Source: Pseudomonas sp. NFR16 (GTDB lineage: Bacteria; Pseudomonadota; Gammaproteobacteria; Pseudomonadales; Pseudomonadaceae). From it: a stretch of DNA of 34,505 nucleotides. Shown piece by piece: positions 23,865 to 31,779 of this stretch (its first letter is position 1; every line of letters starts with the position of its first letter). The notes under the pieces are model-generated. The model worked only from the letters and a program-made list of their open reading frames with translations, was not told the DNA's origin and ran no database searches. A program made the translations under genes and the position numbers. The stretch lies in contig NZ_FNYJ01000004.1 in NCBI RefSeq assembly GCF_900108875.1, positions 1 to 34,505 of the forward strand, read 5' to 3'.

Positions 23865-25359
23865 TGTTCAGACTCCCGGTGGCATGGCGCATCACCTCTT
23901 GCGGGTTGATATCGCTTGCCTGCAGCACGTTGACGATGGCGCCCTTGTTGAAGACGGCGACGCGATCGCACATGCCGATGATTTCCGGCAGTTCCGAAGA
24001 GATCATGATGATCGCGAAGCCTTGTTCGGTGAGTTTGCGCATCAGGTTGTAGATTTCCGCCTTGGCGCCGACGTCGATGCCTCGCGTCGGTTCGTCGAAG
24101 ATCAGAATGTCGCAGTGATGATTGATCCAGCGGGCGATGACGACCTTCTGCTGATTGCCGCCACTGAGGTTCAGCACCCGACTTTCGCAGGTCGGCGCCT
24201 TGATCGACAGCTGCTTCATTAGGTCTTCGGTGGTCACGTCTTCCTTGTGCCGGTCGAGCAAGTGCGCGGCGCCCTCGTACTTGCCCAGATTGTTCAACGA
24301 GATGTTTTCGCGAATGGTGAAATCGACGATCAACCCTTCGCTCTTGCGGCTTTCAGGCAGCAGTCCGATGCCATTGGCCAGCGCATGAGCCGGATCGCTG
24401 AGGTTGACCGTCTGCCCGCGCAACAGCACGTCCTTGCTCACCACCGGCAACGCGCCAATGACGCCCAGTGCCAGCTCGGTCCGCCCGGAGCCCACAAGCC
24501 CGGCGAACCCGAGGATTTCGCCCTTATGCAGATCGAAGCTGTTGTGCGGGCCGTTGCGGGTCAGCTGAATGTCGCGAACCTGCAACACGACCTCGCCACG
24601 AGCCTGAGTCGGCTTCGGCGGAAAGCTTGCCTCCAGACGACGTCCGACCATCATTTCCACCAGCGTGTCGATGTCGCTGTCGGCAACCGTCAGCGCGCCC
24701 ACATTGGCACCGTCACGCAACACGCTGATGCGATCGCAGACCTGGAAAATTTCCTCCAGATGATGAGAGATGAAGATCACCGCCACACCCTGGCTTTTCA
24801 GCTCGCGCATGATGTCGAACAACAGTTCCGCTTCGGACGGCGTCAGGGTTGCGGTGGGTTCATCAAGGATCAACAGGCGCGCCTCGAGGGCCAGGGCCTT
24901 GGCGATCTCGACGAACTGCTGCTCGGCCACGCTCAGGTGCTGCACCGAACAATCGAGGTTGATCTTCACCCCCAGGCGATCGAACAGCGCGATGGCCTTC
25001 CCGCGCATCTCGTTCTTGCGCAAGAGCCCAAGCCCGTTGACGATCTCATGACCGAGGAAAATGTTCTCCACGGCATTGAGATAGGGAATCAGGCTGAACT
25101 CCTGAAACACGATACCGATGCCGGCAGCGATGGCTTCGTTGTACGTCGCGAAATGCTGCTCGGCGCCGTCGATGAGAATGCTGCCATGGTCCTGATGTTC
25201 GACACCGGCAAGGATCTTCATCAACGTCGATTTGCCCGCGCCGTTCTCGCCGAGCAGGGCATGAATTTCGCCGCGCTCGACCGAAAGGTTGATCGACTTG
25301 AGCGCGTGCACGCCGGGATAGCTTTTACAGATGTTTTCCAATTGCAGAAGGCAGCTCAT
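23848..25359 (-). CDS. Sugar/polyol ABC transporter double ATPase (RbsA-type)
   Basis: A 503-residue protein with two tandem ABC domains, as in RbsA, MglA and other CUT2 systems. The first domain has Walker A GENGAGKST, a degenerate signature LSVAEQQ and Walker B LLILDEPTATLT. The second has the usual degenerate Walker A GLVGSGRTE, a canonical signature LSGGNQQKV and Walker B LIFDEPTRGIDVG. It powers uptake with the permease and binding protein on either side. The frame extends to a GTG at 25365, but the ATG at 25359 is placed five bases after GAGG, so that start is preferred. Confidence 0.92.
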   Translation of the reverse strand: MSCLLQLENICKSYPGVHALKSINLSVERGEIHALLGENGAGKSTLMKILAGVEHQDHGSILIDGAEQHFATYNEAIAAGIGIVFQEFSLIPYLNAVENIFLGHEIVNGLGLLRKNEMRGKAIALFDRLGVKINLDCSVQHLSVAEQQFVEIAKALALEARLLILDEPTATLTPSEAELLFDIMRELKSQGVAVIFISHHLEEIFQVCDRISVLRDGANVGALTVADSDIDTLVEMMVGRRLEASFPPKPTQARGEVVLQVRDIQLTRNGPHNSFDLHKGEILGFAGLVGSGRTELALGVIGALPVVSKDVLLRGQTVNLSDPAHALANGIGLLPESRKSEGLIVDFTIRENISLNNLGKYEGAAHLLDRHKEDVTTEDLMKQLSIKAPTCESRVLNLSGGNQQKVVIARWINHHCDILIFDEPTRGIDVGAKAEIYNLMRKLTEQGFAIIMISSELPEIIGMCDRVAVFNKGAIVNVLQASDINPQEVMRHATGSLNSEHLH

Positions 25360-25452
25360 GCGCACCTCGTCGCAGCAGGATCACTGCGCTACTCACTCCA
25401 AATCCGTGGCGCCCGCCTGATTCTCAAGCGTCAGCGGGCGACCACAGGCCCG

Positions 25453-26397
25453 TTACCAGGAAAAGGTCTTGGCCTTGGCCTGGTCCACCAGCAGGATGTC
25501 CACCGGAATGGTTGCCGGGACTTGTGAGCCCCATTTCTTCGCGAGCGCAAGCCCCAGGGCCAGACGCACTTGGTCGCGTGGGTATTGAGCGGACGTGGCG
25601 ATGAATTTGCTGTTCGGCTTCTGGATTTCTTTCACGGCCTCAGGCGCGCCATCGACGCTGGTCAGCTTGACGTCCATGCCGCTTGATTCGATCGCCGCCA
25701 ACGCCCCGAGCGAGCCGTTGTCGTTGACGCTGAACAGGCCTTTGAGATTCGGCTGGGCCTGCAGCATGTTCTCGGTCACGCTGAGTGCCTGATCGCGTTC
25801 CTGTTTGCCGTTCTGGATACTGACGATCTTGATGTCAGGATGTTTGGCCAGCGCATCTTTACAGCCCTTCACGCGCTCAAGAATCGGCACCACGGCAATG
25901 CCATCGAGAATCCCCACATCGCCTTTGCCACCGATACTCTTGGCCAGGTATTCGCACGCCTGAACGCCTGCGTCGTAGTTTTTCGAACCGACGAAGGAAT
26001 CGAGCGGGCCATTGGCCTGCGCATCGACCGCGACCACCACCACGCCTTTGTCGTGGGCCTGCTTGACCGCCGACTGCACGCCCACCGAATCGGTCGGGTT
26101 GATGATCAGGATGTCGATGCCCTTCTGCAGCATGTCCTCGATGTCGCTGATCTGCTTGGACACATCGTGGCGCGCGTCTGTGACCAGCAAGGTCGCGCCG
26201 ATGCTGCCGGTCGCATCCTGCAGGGCGTCTTTCATGGTCACGAAATAGGGGTTGTTGATCTCTTGGAACGAGGCGCCGATTTTCAACGGGCCGGCCTTGG
26301 CGTCGGCAGCCTGGACGGTGACGGCACCAACGCTGGCGACAGCGATAGCGAGCGAACATAAAACGGCTGAACAGCCTTTCTTGAGGCGAGTTGTCAT
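25453..26397 (-). CDS. Sugar/polyol ABC transporter binding protein
   Basis: A 314-residue periplasmic binding protein of the RbsB/Peripla_BP_4 family. The signal peptide spans about residues 1-30 (ending VTVQA). The mature part starts KIGASFQEINNPYFVTMKDAL and includes DIEDMLQKGIDILIINPTDS, VVVAVDAQANG, GDVGILDGI and LFSVNDNGSLGALAAIES, all typical of CUT2 binding proteins. It is the first gene of the operon that continues with ATPase, permease, dehydrogenase, kinase and SDR. Ligand: a monosaccharide or polyol; the neighbours argue for a C4-C5 polyol, while the divergent udh leaves a uronic acid open. Confidence 0.9.
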   Translation of the reverse strand: MTTRLKKGCSAVLCSLAIAVASVGAVTVQAADAKAGPLKIGASFQEINNPYFVTMKDALQDATGSIGATLLVTDARHDVSKQISDIEDMLQKGIDILIINPTDSVGVQSAVKQAHDKGVVVVAVDAQANGPLDSFVGSKNYDAGVQACEYLAKSIGGKGDVGILDGIAVVPILERVKGCKDALAKHPDIKIVSIQNGKQERDQALSVTENMLQAQPNLKGLFSVNDNGSLGALAAIESSGMDVKLTSVDGAPEAVKEIQKPNSKFIATSAQYPRDQVRLALGLALAKKWGSQVPATIPVDILLVDQAKAKTFSW

Positions 26398-26433
26398 AGC
26401 GAAAAATCCCGTTGTTTTTATTGTTAAGGCGGA

Positions 26434-26451
26434 AATGTCATCGTTAACATT
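26434..26451. promoter_or_regulatory. LacI-like operator upstream of transporter operon
   Basis: AATGTCATCGTTAACATT is an 18-base dyad with seven of nine half-site positions matching around a central CG, the layout of LacI/GalR operators. It lies 37 bases before the binding-protein start, close to where that promoter would be, and about 54 bases before the -35 element of the divergent udh promoter. The right half resembles the dyad ahead of the LacI gene at 17672. Not tested; predicted by eye. Confidence 0.5.
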
Positions 26452-26504
26452 TTTGAAATTAGCAGAGAAAAATCAGGCTGGCAACAAACAAGAAGGGGGT
26501 TTCG

Positions 26505-26534
26505 TTGACAATGCCGACGAGCGCTGCCGATAAT
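26505..26534 (+). promoter_or_regulatory. Sigma-70 promoter for udh
   Basis: TTGACA (26505-26510) and GATAAT (26529-26534) are spaced by 18 bases, close to the consensus. The expected start of transcription is about 60 bases ahead of the udh start codon. Confidence 0.6.
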
Positions 26535-26599
26535 CCTCGGCATGTCATACGACAACACATGACCTTAATAACAACAACGTCAGAATCAGGGCTCACCTT

Positions 26600-27424
26600 A
26601 TGACTCAATCCAGTTTCCAGACCCCGCTCAATCGCATCCTGCTGACCGGCGCCGCTGGCGGTCTGGGCAAAGTGTTGCGCGAAAAGCTGCGGCCTTATGC
26701 CAAGGTCCTGCGCTTGTCCGACATTGCTGAAATGGCGCCTGCTGCCGGTCCTCACGAAGAAGTGCAGCAGTGCGATCTGGCCGACAAGAAAGCCGTGGAT
26801 GCGCTGGTCGAAGGTGTTGACGCAATCGTCCACTTTGGCGGCGTTTCGGTTGAGCGCCCCTTTGAAGAAATCCTTGGCCCGAACATCTGCGGCGTTTTCC
26901 ATATCTACGAGGCCGCCCGCCGTCATGGCGTCAAGCGCGTGATATTCGCCAGCTCCAACCATGTCATCGGCTTCTATCGGCAGGATGAAACCATCGACGC
27001 CAGCGCCGTGCGTCGTCCTGACAGCTATTACGGGCTATCGAAGTCGTACGGCGAAGATATGGCGAGCTTCTATTTTGACCGTTACGGCATCGAAACCGTG
27101 AGCATCCGCATCGGCTCCTCATTCCCGGAAGCACAGAACCGCCGCATGCTGAGCAGTTGGCTGAGCTATGACGACCTGACCCAATTGATCGAGCGCGGCC
27201 TTTTCACGCCCAACGTTGGTCACACCGTCGTGTACGGCGCTTCGAACAATGAGAAAGTCTGGTGGGACAACCGCCTGGCCAATCACCTGGGCTATTCACC
27301 CAAGGACAGCTCCGCGCAATTTCGCAGCAAAGTCGAAGCGCAGCCTATGCCGGCCTCCGACGATCCTGCGATGGTCTATCAGGGCGGTGCCTTCGTGGCC
27401 TCGGGGCCATTCGGCGACGAATAA
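26600..27424 (+). CDS. udh: Uronate dehydrogenase
   Basis: A 274-residue extended SDR that oxidises D-galacturonate and D-glucuronate with NAD to the corresponding aldaro-lactones. GAAGGLG (17-23) is the cofactor loop and Tyr144/Lys148 in YYGLSKSYGED the catalytic pair. The protein follows the characterised P. syringae and P. putida Udh closely from memory, including MAPAAGPHEEVQQCDLAD, IVHFGGVSVERPFEEILGPN, FASSNHVIGFYRQDE and WWDNRLANHLGY. A lactonase gene follows 63 bases on, completing oxidation to aldarate. It is divergent from the sugar ABC operon, with a dyad and a good promoter between. Confidence 0.94.
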   Translation: MTQSSFQTPLNRILLTGAAGGLGKVLREKLRPYAKVLRLSDIAEMAPAAGPHEEVQQCDLADKKAVDALVEGVDAIVHFGGVSVERPFEEILGPNICGVFHIYEAARRHGVKRVIFASSNHVIGFYRQDETIDASAVRRPDSYYGLSKSYGEDMASFYFDRYGIETVSIRIGSSFPEAQNRRMLSSWLSYDDLTQLIERGLFTPNVGHTVVYGASNNEKVWWDNRLANHLGYSPKDSSAQFRSKVEAQPMPASDDPAMVYQGGAFVASGPFGDE

Positions 27425-27487
27425 TGTCCCGCGAAACGGCTGACCTCGCGTCAGCCTCCCTCCGACACATTTCACAGAAGGTTCGCC

Positions 27488-28375
27488 ATGCAGGCTGAGC
27501 TGATTTTTGATGCGCGCAATGCTACCGGCGAGTGCCCTGTCTGGAATGCACAAGAGCAAGCGCTTTACTGGGTGGATATTCCAGCGCGGCATTTGTATCG
27601 CTGGAACCCTGCCGATAATCAGACAACCCGCTGGGAGGCCCCGCAGATGCTGGCCTGCATCGCCGGTTACGGTGACGGCAGTTGGCTGGCGGGCATGGAA
27701 GACGGGCTGTTTCGCCTTCGTCCTCAGGGCGATGGCAGCCTTGCGTCAGAGCGGCTGATCGACGTCGACCATCCGCGTCCGGGCATGCGCTTCAACGATG
27801 GCCGTTGTGACCGCCAGGGCCGCTTCTGGGCGGGCACGATGTTCACCGACATGGCACAAGCCTCGGTGGTCGGGTCGCTGTACCGCTATTCGGCGCACCA
27901 GCCCGAGCCGCTGCAGGCTTACGTCAGCGACATGATCGTGCCGAACGGGCTGGGCTTCAGTCCGGACGGCAAGACCATGTACCTCTCCGATTCGCATCCT
28001 TCGGTGCAGAAAATCTGGGCGTTCGAGTACGACAGCGACAGCGGCACACCGCATGATCGCCGACTGTTCGTGGACATGATGGAGTTTGCGGGTCGTCCGG
28101 ATGGCGCGGCGGTCGATGCCGAAGGGTGCTACTGGATCTGCGGTAACGACGAGGGGCTGATCCACCGTTTCACACCGCAGGGCAAACTGGATCGCTCACT
28201 GTCGGTGCCGGTGAAAAAACCTTCCATGTGCGCTTTCGGCGGCCGCGATCTGGACACGCTTTTCGTGACCTCGATTCGCCCAGGCGGCGACTTGAAGCAT
28301 CAACCGCTGGCGGGCGGCGTATTCGCTTTGCGACCTGGCGTGTGCGGAATCGAAGAACCGTTGTTTCAGGGCTGA
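27488..28375 (+). CDS. uxuL: SMP-30-family aldarolactonase (UxuL-like)
   Basis: A 295-residue SMP-30/gluconolactonase-type six-bladed propeller. The metal-site residues are visible: Glu15 in ATGECPVWN, an Asn/Asp in MRFNDGRCDRQGRFWAGTM, the NGLGFSPDGKTMYLSDS blade and the FAGRPDGAAVDAEG segment with its Asp. Placement directly after udh, on the same strand and with AGAAGG ahead of the ATG, matches the P. syringae pair in which UxuL opens the galactaro- or glucaro-1,4-lactone formed from uronate. The family also contains gluconolactonases and arabinolactonases, so the lactonase name rests on context. A hairpin follows the gene. Confidence 0.85.
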   Translation: MQAELIFDARNATGECPVWNAQEQALYWVDIPARHLYRWNPADNQTTRWEAPQMLACIAGYGDGSWLAGMEDGLFRLRPQGDGSLASERLIDVDHPRPGMRFNDGRCDRQGRFWAGTMFTDMAQASVVGSLYRYSAHQPEPLQAYVSDMIVPNGLGFSPDGKTMYLSDSHPSVQKIWAFEYDSDSGTPHDRRLFVDMMEFAGRPDGAAVDAEGCYWICGNDEGLIHRFTPQGKLDRSLSVPVKKPSMCAFGGRDLDTLFVTSIRPGGDLKHQPLAGGVFALRPGVCGIEEPLFQG

Positions 28376-28432
28376 AACGGCAGCGCCTGTGAGTTAGCTC
28401 CGCAACACAATGTGACACAAATCTGTGACAGT

Positions 28433-28459
28433 CAGAAGCCGCACCACAGGCGGCTTCTG
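28433..28459 (+). terminator. Hairpin after udh-uxuL
   Basis: CAGAAGCCGC and GCGGCTTCTG form a perfect ten-pair stem with a seven-base loop, 57 bases past the uxuL stop. No clean T run follows, so it may be a weak terminator or an mRNA 3' end stabiliser. From there to 28659 I see only AT-rich presumed promoter sequence of the next gene. Confidence 0.55.
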
Positions 28460-28659
28460 CGCCGATCTGTTTCAAAAACGGACGAAAAACAACGTTTTTT
28501 GACGCGAATCGAAATTATTTGAAATATTTAATCAGGGCGTGAAAATAAGTTTGTGCTAGGTGCTAGTCTGTCGATTCGCCCGGCTGAATCGGTACATCTC
28601 AGGCAGTAGGTCCGAGGGCTTTTCCACGTTCCGCGGACTACGAACTGAGGTTGCAATCG

Positions 28660-29421
28660 ATGCCCTACACAACCTTTTCGGATGCTCAGGTCAACAGCCT
28701 GATCAAGGCCATCGACGCTGACGGTTATGCCGTCTTGCCGGATTGGGCCACTGACCGACAATTGAACGAACTGCGCGCTCTGGTCAGTCAGACCGTGGCT
28801 GATGCTGGCTACAACTACGTTGCGCTGTCTGGCCGCGAGAGTGTTCAAGGCACGCCTCTTTATGACTGGGGCATATCGCATGACTTTGTCGACCTCTGCC
28901 GACGCATCACGGCCGGCGTCACCGGGCAGCGCCCGGCAGACAATGGCATGTCCCAGACCCTGCGCTGCCTGACCGGCAACGGCGGGCGTCGGGAGTCGCT
29001 GATCTTTCATTACGATTCCTACGTGCTCACCACGATCATGCCGGTGTGCCTGCCCCAGACCGGAGAGCGCGGCGATCTGTTGATGCTGCCCAATCGCCGG
29101 CCCATCCGGCGCAGTTACCTGCACAACCTGCTGGACAAGGTGCTGGTGGACAACAAGTGGGTGCAGCGCTACTTGAGAGACCGGGTTGCACGTGATGAAC
29201 AGGCGTTTACCCGGATCGTCATGCAGCCCGGACACATGTACCTGTTCTGGGGCTACCGCTCGCTGCACACCAACCTGCCGGTGGCCGAGGACGCGTTACG
29301 CGCAACGGCGGTCTTTCACTATCACAACGTGCACGGCAGCAGTTCGCTGGCGAGTCGTTTGCGCAAATCTCTGGGCACATTGAAGGGCCCCAATCTTCAA
29401 GACGACGTGCCCCAGACCTGA
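28660..29421 (+). CDS. Putative 2OG-Fe(II) oxygenase, unknown substrate
   Basis: A 253-residue protein that I cannot name, but whose residues form the facial triad of 2-oxoglutarate/Fe(II) oxygenases: His117 and Asp119 in LIFHYDSYVL, His203 in WGYRSLHTNLPV and Arg214 eleven residues later, the usual 2OG-anchoring position. MYLFWGYRSLHTN is reminiscent of PhyH-like enzymes. The start at ATG 28660 has GAGG nine bases upstream; a TTG at 28651 is less likely. It has no signal peptide or membrane helix, so it should be cytoplasmic. It stands alone between udh-uxuL and the organosulfur cluster, separated by 284 and 289 gene-free bases, so context gives no substrate. Confidence 0.65.
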   Translation: MPYTTFSDAQVNSLIKAIDADGYAVLPDWATDRQLNELRALVSQTVADAGYNYVALSGRESVQGTPLYDWGISHDFVDLCRRITAGVTGQRPADNGMSQTLRCLTGNGGRRESLIFHYDSYVLTTIMPVCLPQTGERGDLLMLPNRRPIRRSYLHNLLDKVLVDNKWVQRYLRDRVARDEQAFTRIVMQPGHMYLFWGYRSLHTNLPVAEDALRATAVFHYHNVHGSSSLASRLRKSLGTLKGPNLQDDVPQT

Positions 29422-29570
29422 TGCAACCGAGGATGCGGTGTGCCTGGCACGCCGCATTCAGCGGGTTCTTGGCTGCCGTGCAGGACATCGGGAACACACT
29501 AGGCGCTTGGTCTTTCCACTGCCCGATCCGTTTGCCACTTACCGAAATGAAGCCACTCGGCAAAGCCGAA

Positions 29571-29601
29571 ATAACCTTATGTTATTTGGTTATCTTCATA
29601 A
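29571..29601. promoter_or_regulatory. AT-rich palindromic region upstream of the atsK-like gene
   Basis: The 289 bases before the dioxygenase gene become markedly AT-rich from about 29560 to 29690. Two nested dyads are visible: ATAACC/GGTTAT (29571-29576, 29588-29593) and TTATG/CATAA (29578-29582, 29597-29601). Sulfur-starvation genes in Pseudomonas are commonly controlled by LysR-type regulators (CysB and relatives), which bind such AT-rich dyads. The link to CysB here is inference. Confidence 0.4.
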
Positions 29602-29710
29602 ATACGCCGCATAAAGTCTCCTTCTATATTTATGAAAAAAGGTGATTAGCAATCTGCCGATTTATATCTTTATGATCTGAGCCACAACAACCTGAACAGG
29701 AGTCAGGCAG

Positions 29711-30622
29711 ATGGCGATTCAGATCAAACCCGTGGCAGGACGAATTGGCGCCGAGTTGAGCGGCGTCAGACTTTCCGGTGATATTTCCGAGCAGGATTTC
29801 GATTTCATCAATCAAGCACTGCTCAAACACAAGGTGCTGTTTTTCCGCGATCAGTTTCTCAACGACGAAGAACACGAAAGTTTTTCCCGCCGCTTTGGCG
29901 ATCAGGTTCCGCACCCCACCGTTCGTTCGGCCGAGAAAAGCAGCGCCATTCTTCATCTCGACGCCAAGGAAACGCGGGCCAATTCCTGGCACACCGACGT
30001 GACCTTCGTCGCCAACTACCCCAAGATTTCCATCCTGCGCGGTGTGGTGATTCCACCCTACGGCGGCGACACCGTCTGGGCCAACACGGCCTCGGCCTAC
30101 GCCGACCTGCCGACTCCGTTGAAAGCCCTGGCCGATAGCCTGCGCGCCCTGCACACCAACCTCTACGACTATGCGGCGCCGCGGGATACCGGCGACGCGG
30201 GCGTGAAGCGCTACCGCGAGCAGTTCACTGCCGAAGTCTATGAGACCGAACACCCACTGGTGCGCGTGCATCCGGAAACCGGCGAACGCAGCCTGCTGCT
30301 GGGCCATTTCGTGAAGCAGATTCAGGGCGTCAGCAGTAATGATTCCAGGCAACTGATCCGCCTGTTCCACGATCGCATCACCCATCTGGACAACACCGTG
30401 CGCTGGCGCTGGAGCGAGGGCGACGTGGTCATCTGGGACAACCGCGCCACTCAACACATCGCCATCAACGACTACGGCAACGCCGAACGCGTGGTGCGTC
30501 GTACCACCATTGCGGGCGACATTCCGGTGGGCGTTGACGGTCGTGCAAGCCAGGCGATCAAACCCACACCCGACACCCTCTCGCCGAAGACAGAAGCCGA
30601 CAAGAAACACTTGGCGGCCTGA
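29711..30622 (+). CDS. atsK: TauD/TfdA dioxygenase, alkylsulfatase AtsK-like
   Basis: A 303-residue 2-oxoglutarate/Fe(II) dioxygenase. The iron ligands are His94 and Asp96 in NSWHTDVTF and His249 in RATQHIAINDYG, with Arg260 eleven residues later to bind 2OG, the same spacing as in TauD. The segments GGDTVWANTASAY, VYETEHPLVRVHPETGE, LGHFVKQIQG and NTVRWRWSEGDVVIWDNRATQH match P. putida AtsK as I remember it. Such enzymes cleave alkyl sulfate esters (or taurine/sulfonates) to release sulfate or sulfite under sulfur limitation. AGGAG precedes the ATG by nine bases. It leads directly into a matching ABC transporter, which supports a scavenging role; sulfonate instead of sulfate ester remains possible. 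Confidence 0.86.
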   Translation: MAIQIKPVAGRIGAELSGVRLSGDISEQDFDFINQALLKHKVLFFRDQFLNDEEHESFSRRFGDQVPHPTVRSAEKSSAILHLDAKETRANSWHTDVTFVANYPKISILRGVVIPPYGGDTVWANTASAYADLPTPLKALADSLRALHTNLYDYAAPRDTGDAGVKRYREQFTAEVYETEHPLVRVHPETGERSLLLGHFVKQIQGVSSNDSRQLIRLFHDRITHLDNTVRWRWSEGDVVIWDNRATQHIAINDYGNAERVVRRTTIAGDIPVGVDGRASQAIKPTPDTLSPKTEADKKHLAA

Positions 30623-30656
30623 CTCGCTCCTCTCATTTATCTAAGGAAGAAACGTC

Positions 30657-31775
30657 ATGGCAAAGGCCAAGCGAACATCTGTATTCAGCACGAAAAGCGT
30701 AGCTACCGCACTGGCGGCGCTGCTGATGATGCCCTTGGCCGAAGCGGACGTGATTCGCATTGGTGTGGCGTCCGCCGGTGGCGGTGATCCGGTCACCTTC
30801 AGCGGGTCGCCGCTGGGCATCGTGCGCAATCAGCAATTACTGGAAAAAGCCTTCGCGGGCACCGGTACCGAAGTGCAGTGGTTCTTCTTCAAAGGCGCGG
30901 GGCCTGCGGTCAACGAGGCCCTGTCGAATCAGCAACTGGACTTCGCCTATGAAGGCGACCTGCCGCAGGTGGTGGGCCGCTCAAATGGCCTGGATACCAA
31001 GCTGCTGGCGGCCATCGGTGTGCGTTCCAACGTCTACCTCGCCGTGCCCAAGGGCTCGGACATCAAAACCATCGAGGACCTGAAGGGCAAGAAAGTGGCC
31101 GTGTTTCGCGGCACCAACGGCCATCTGGTTTCGATCAACCTGCTGGCCGATCACGGCCTCACCGAACGCGACCTGAAGGTGATCAACCTGGACAGCGGCA
31201 GCAGTCAGGCCGCTCTGGTTTCCAAAGGCGTCGATGCGGCATTCGGTGGGCGCGAGCTGTTCAAGCTGCGCGATCAGGGGCTGGTCGACATCATCTTCGA
31301 CAACCCGAAAAACGAAGTGCGCTACACCCGTCAGTGCGCGCTCGTGGTTCGCGGCGCCTACGAGAAAGAGCACCCGGACAACGTGCAGAAAGTCGTCGAC
31401 ACGCTGGTCGATGCGGCCAAGTGGGAATCCGATGAAAACAACCGCGACGCCGTACTCAACGAATGGGCCAAAACCAACGAGCCGGTGGCGTCGCTCAAAG
31501 CCGATTTCGATCATCTGAGCCTGCGCGACAGCGCCTCGCCGTTGGTGGACGAGTTTCTGCGCACGCGCTATCAGGCGGTCGCCGACCAGGCCAAGGAAGA
31601 AAAAATGATCCGTCGGCCGGTGTCGATCGATGGCTGGTTCGAAACCCGTTATCTGGAGAACGCGCTGAAGGCCAAGGGTCTGCAGAATTACTGGACCGCC
31701 TATGGCGCCGACGGCAAGCAGCCTGCGAACAACGCGACGGCGTCTTCGGACAAACCCGTCAATAACGGAGGCTGA
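30657..31775 (+). CDS. Sulfonate/sulfate-ester ABC binding protein (SsuA/AtsR-like)
   Basis: A 372-residue exported binding protein. The N-terminus is a signal peptide (about 1-31, ending LAEA). The mature fold follows SsuA: QLLEKAFAGTGTEVQWFFFKGAGPAVNEAL, LDFAYEGDLPQVVGRSNGL, GSDIKTIEDLKGKKVAVFRG and GVDAAFGGRELFKL. It is longer than E. coli SsuA (about 320 residues), mostly by a C-terminal tail with an Asn/Ala-rich end. AAGGAAG lies about ten bases before the ATG, 34 bases after the dioxygenase stop. It would deliver aliphatic sulfonates or sulfate esters to the permeases that follow. Confidence 0.88.
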   Translation: MAKAKRTSVFSTKSVATALAALLMMPLAEADVIRIGVASAGGGDPVTFSGSPLGIVRNQQLLEKAFAGTGTEVQWFFFKGAGPAVNEALSNQQLDFAYEGDLPQVVGRSNGLDTKLLAAIGVRSNVYLAVPKGSDIKTIEDLKGKKVAVFRGTNGHLVSINLLADHGLTERDLKVINLDSGSSQAALVSKGVDAAFGGRELFKLRDQGLVDIIFDNPKNEVRYTRQCALVVRGAYEKEHPDNVQKVVDTLVDAAKWESDENNRDAVLNEWAKTNEPVASLKADFDHLSLRDSASPLVDEFLRTRYQAVADQAKEEKMIRRPVSIDGWFETRYLENALKAKGLQNYWTAYGADGKQPANNATASSDKPVNNGG

Positions 31776-31779
31776 TGAC

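Noticed and set aside
28500..28659. A sigma-70 promoter before the 2OG oxygenase gene
   Set aside because: TTGAAA is present, but the hexamer at proper spacing is poor, so no coordinates are proposed.
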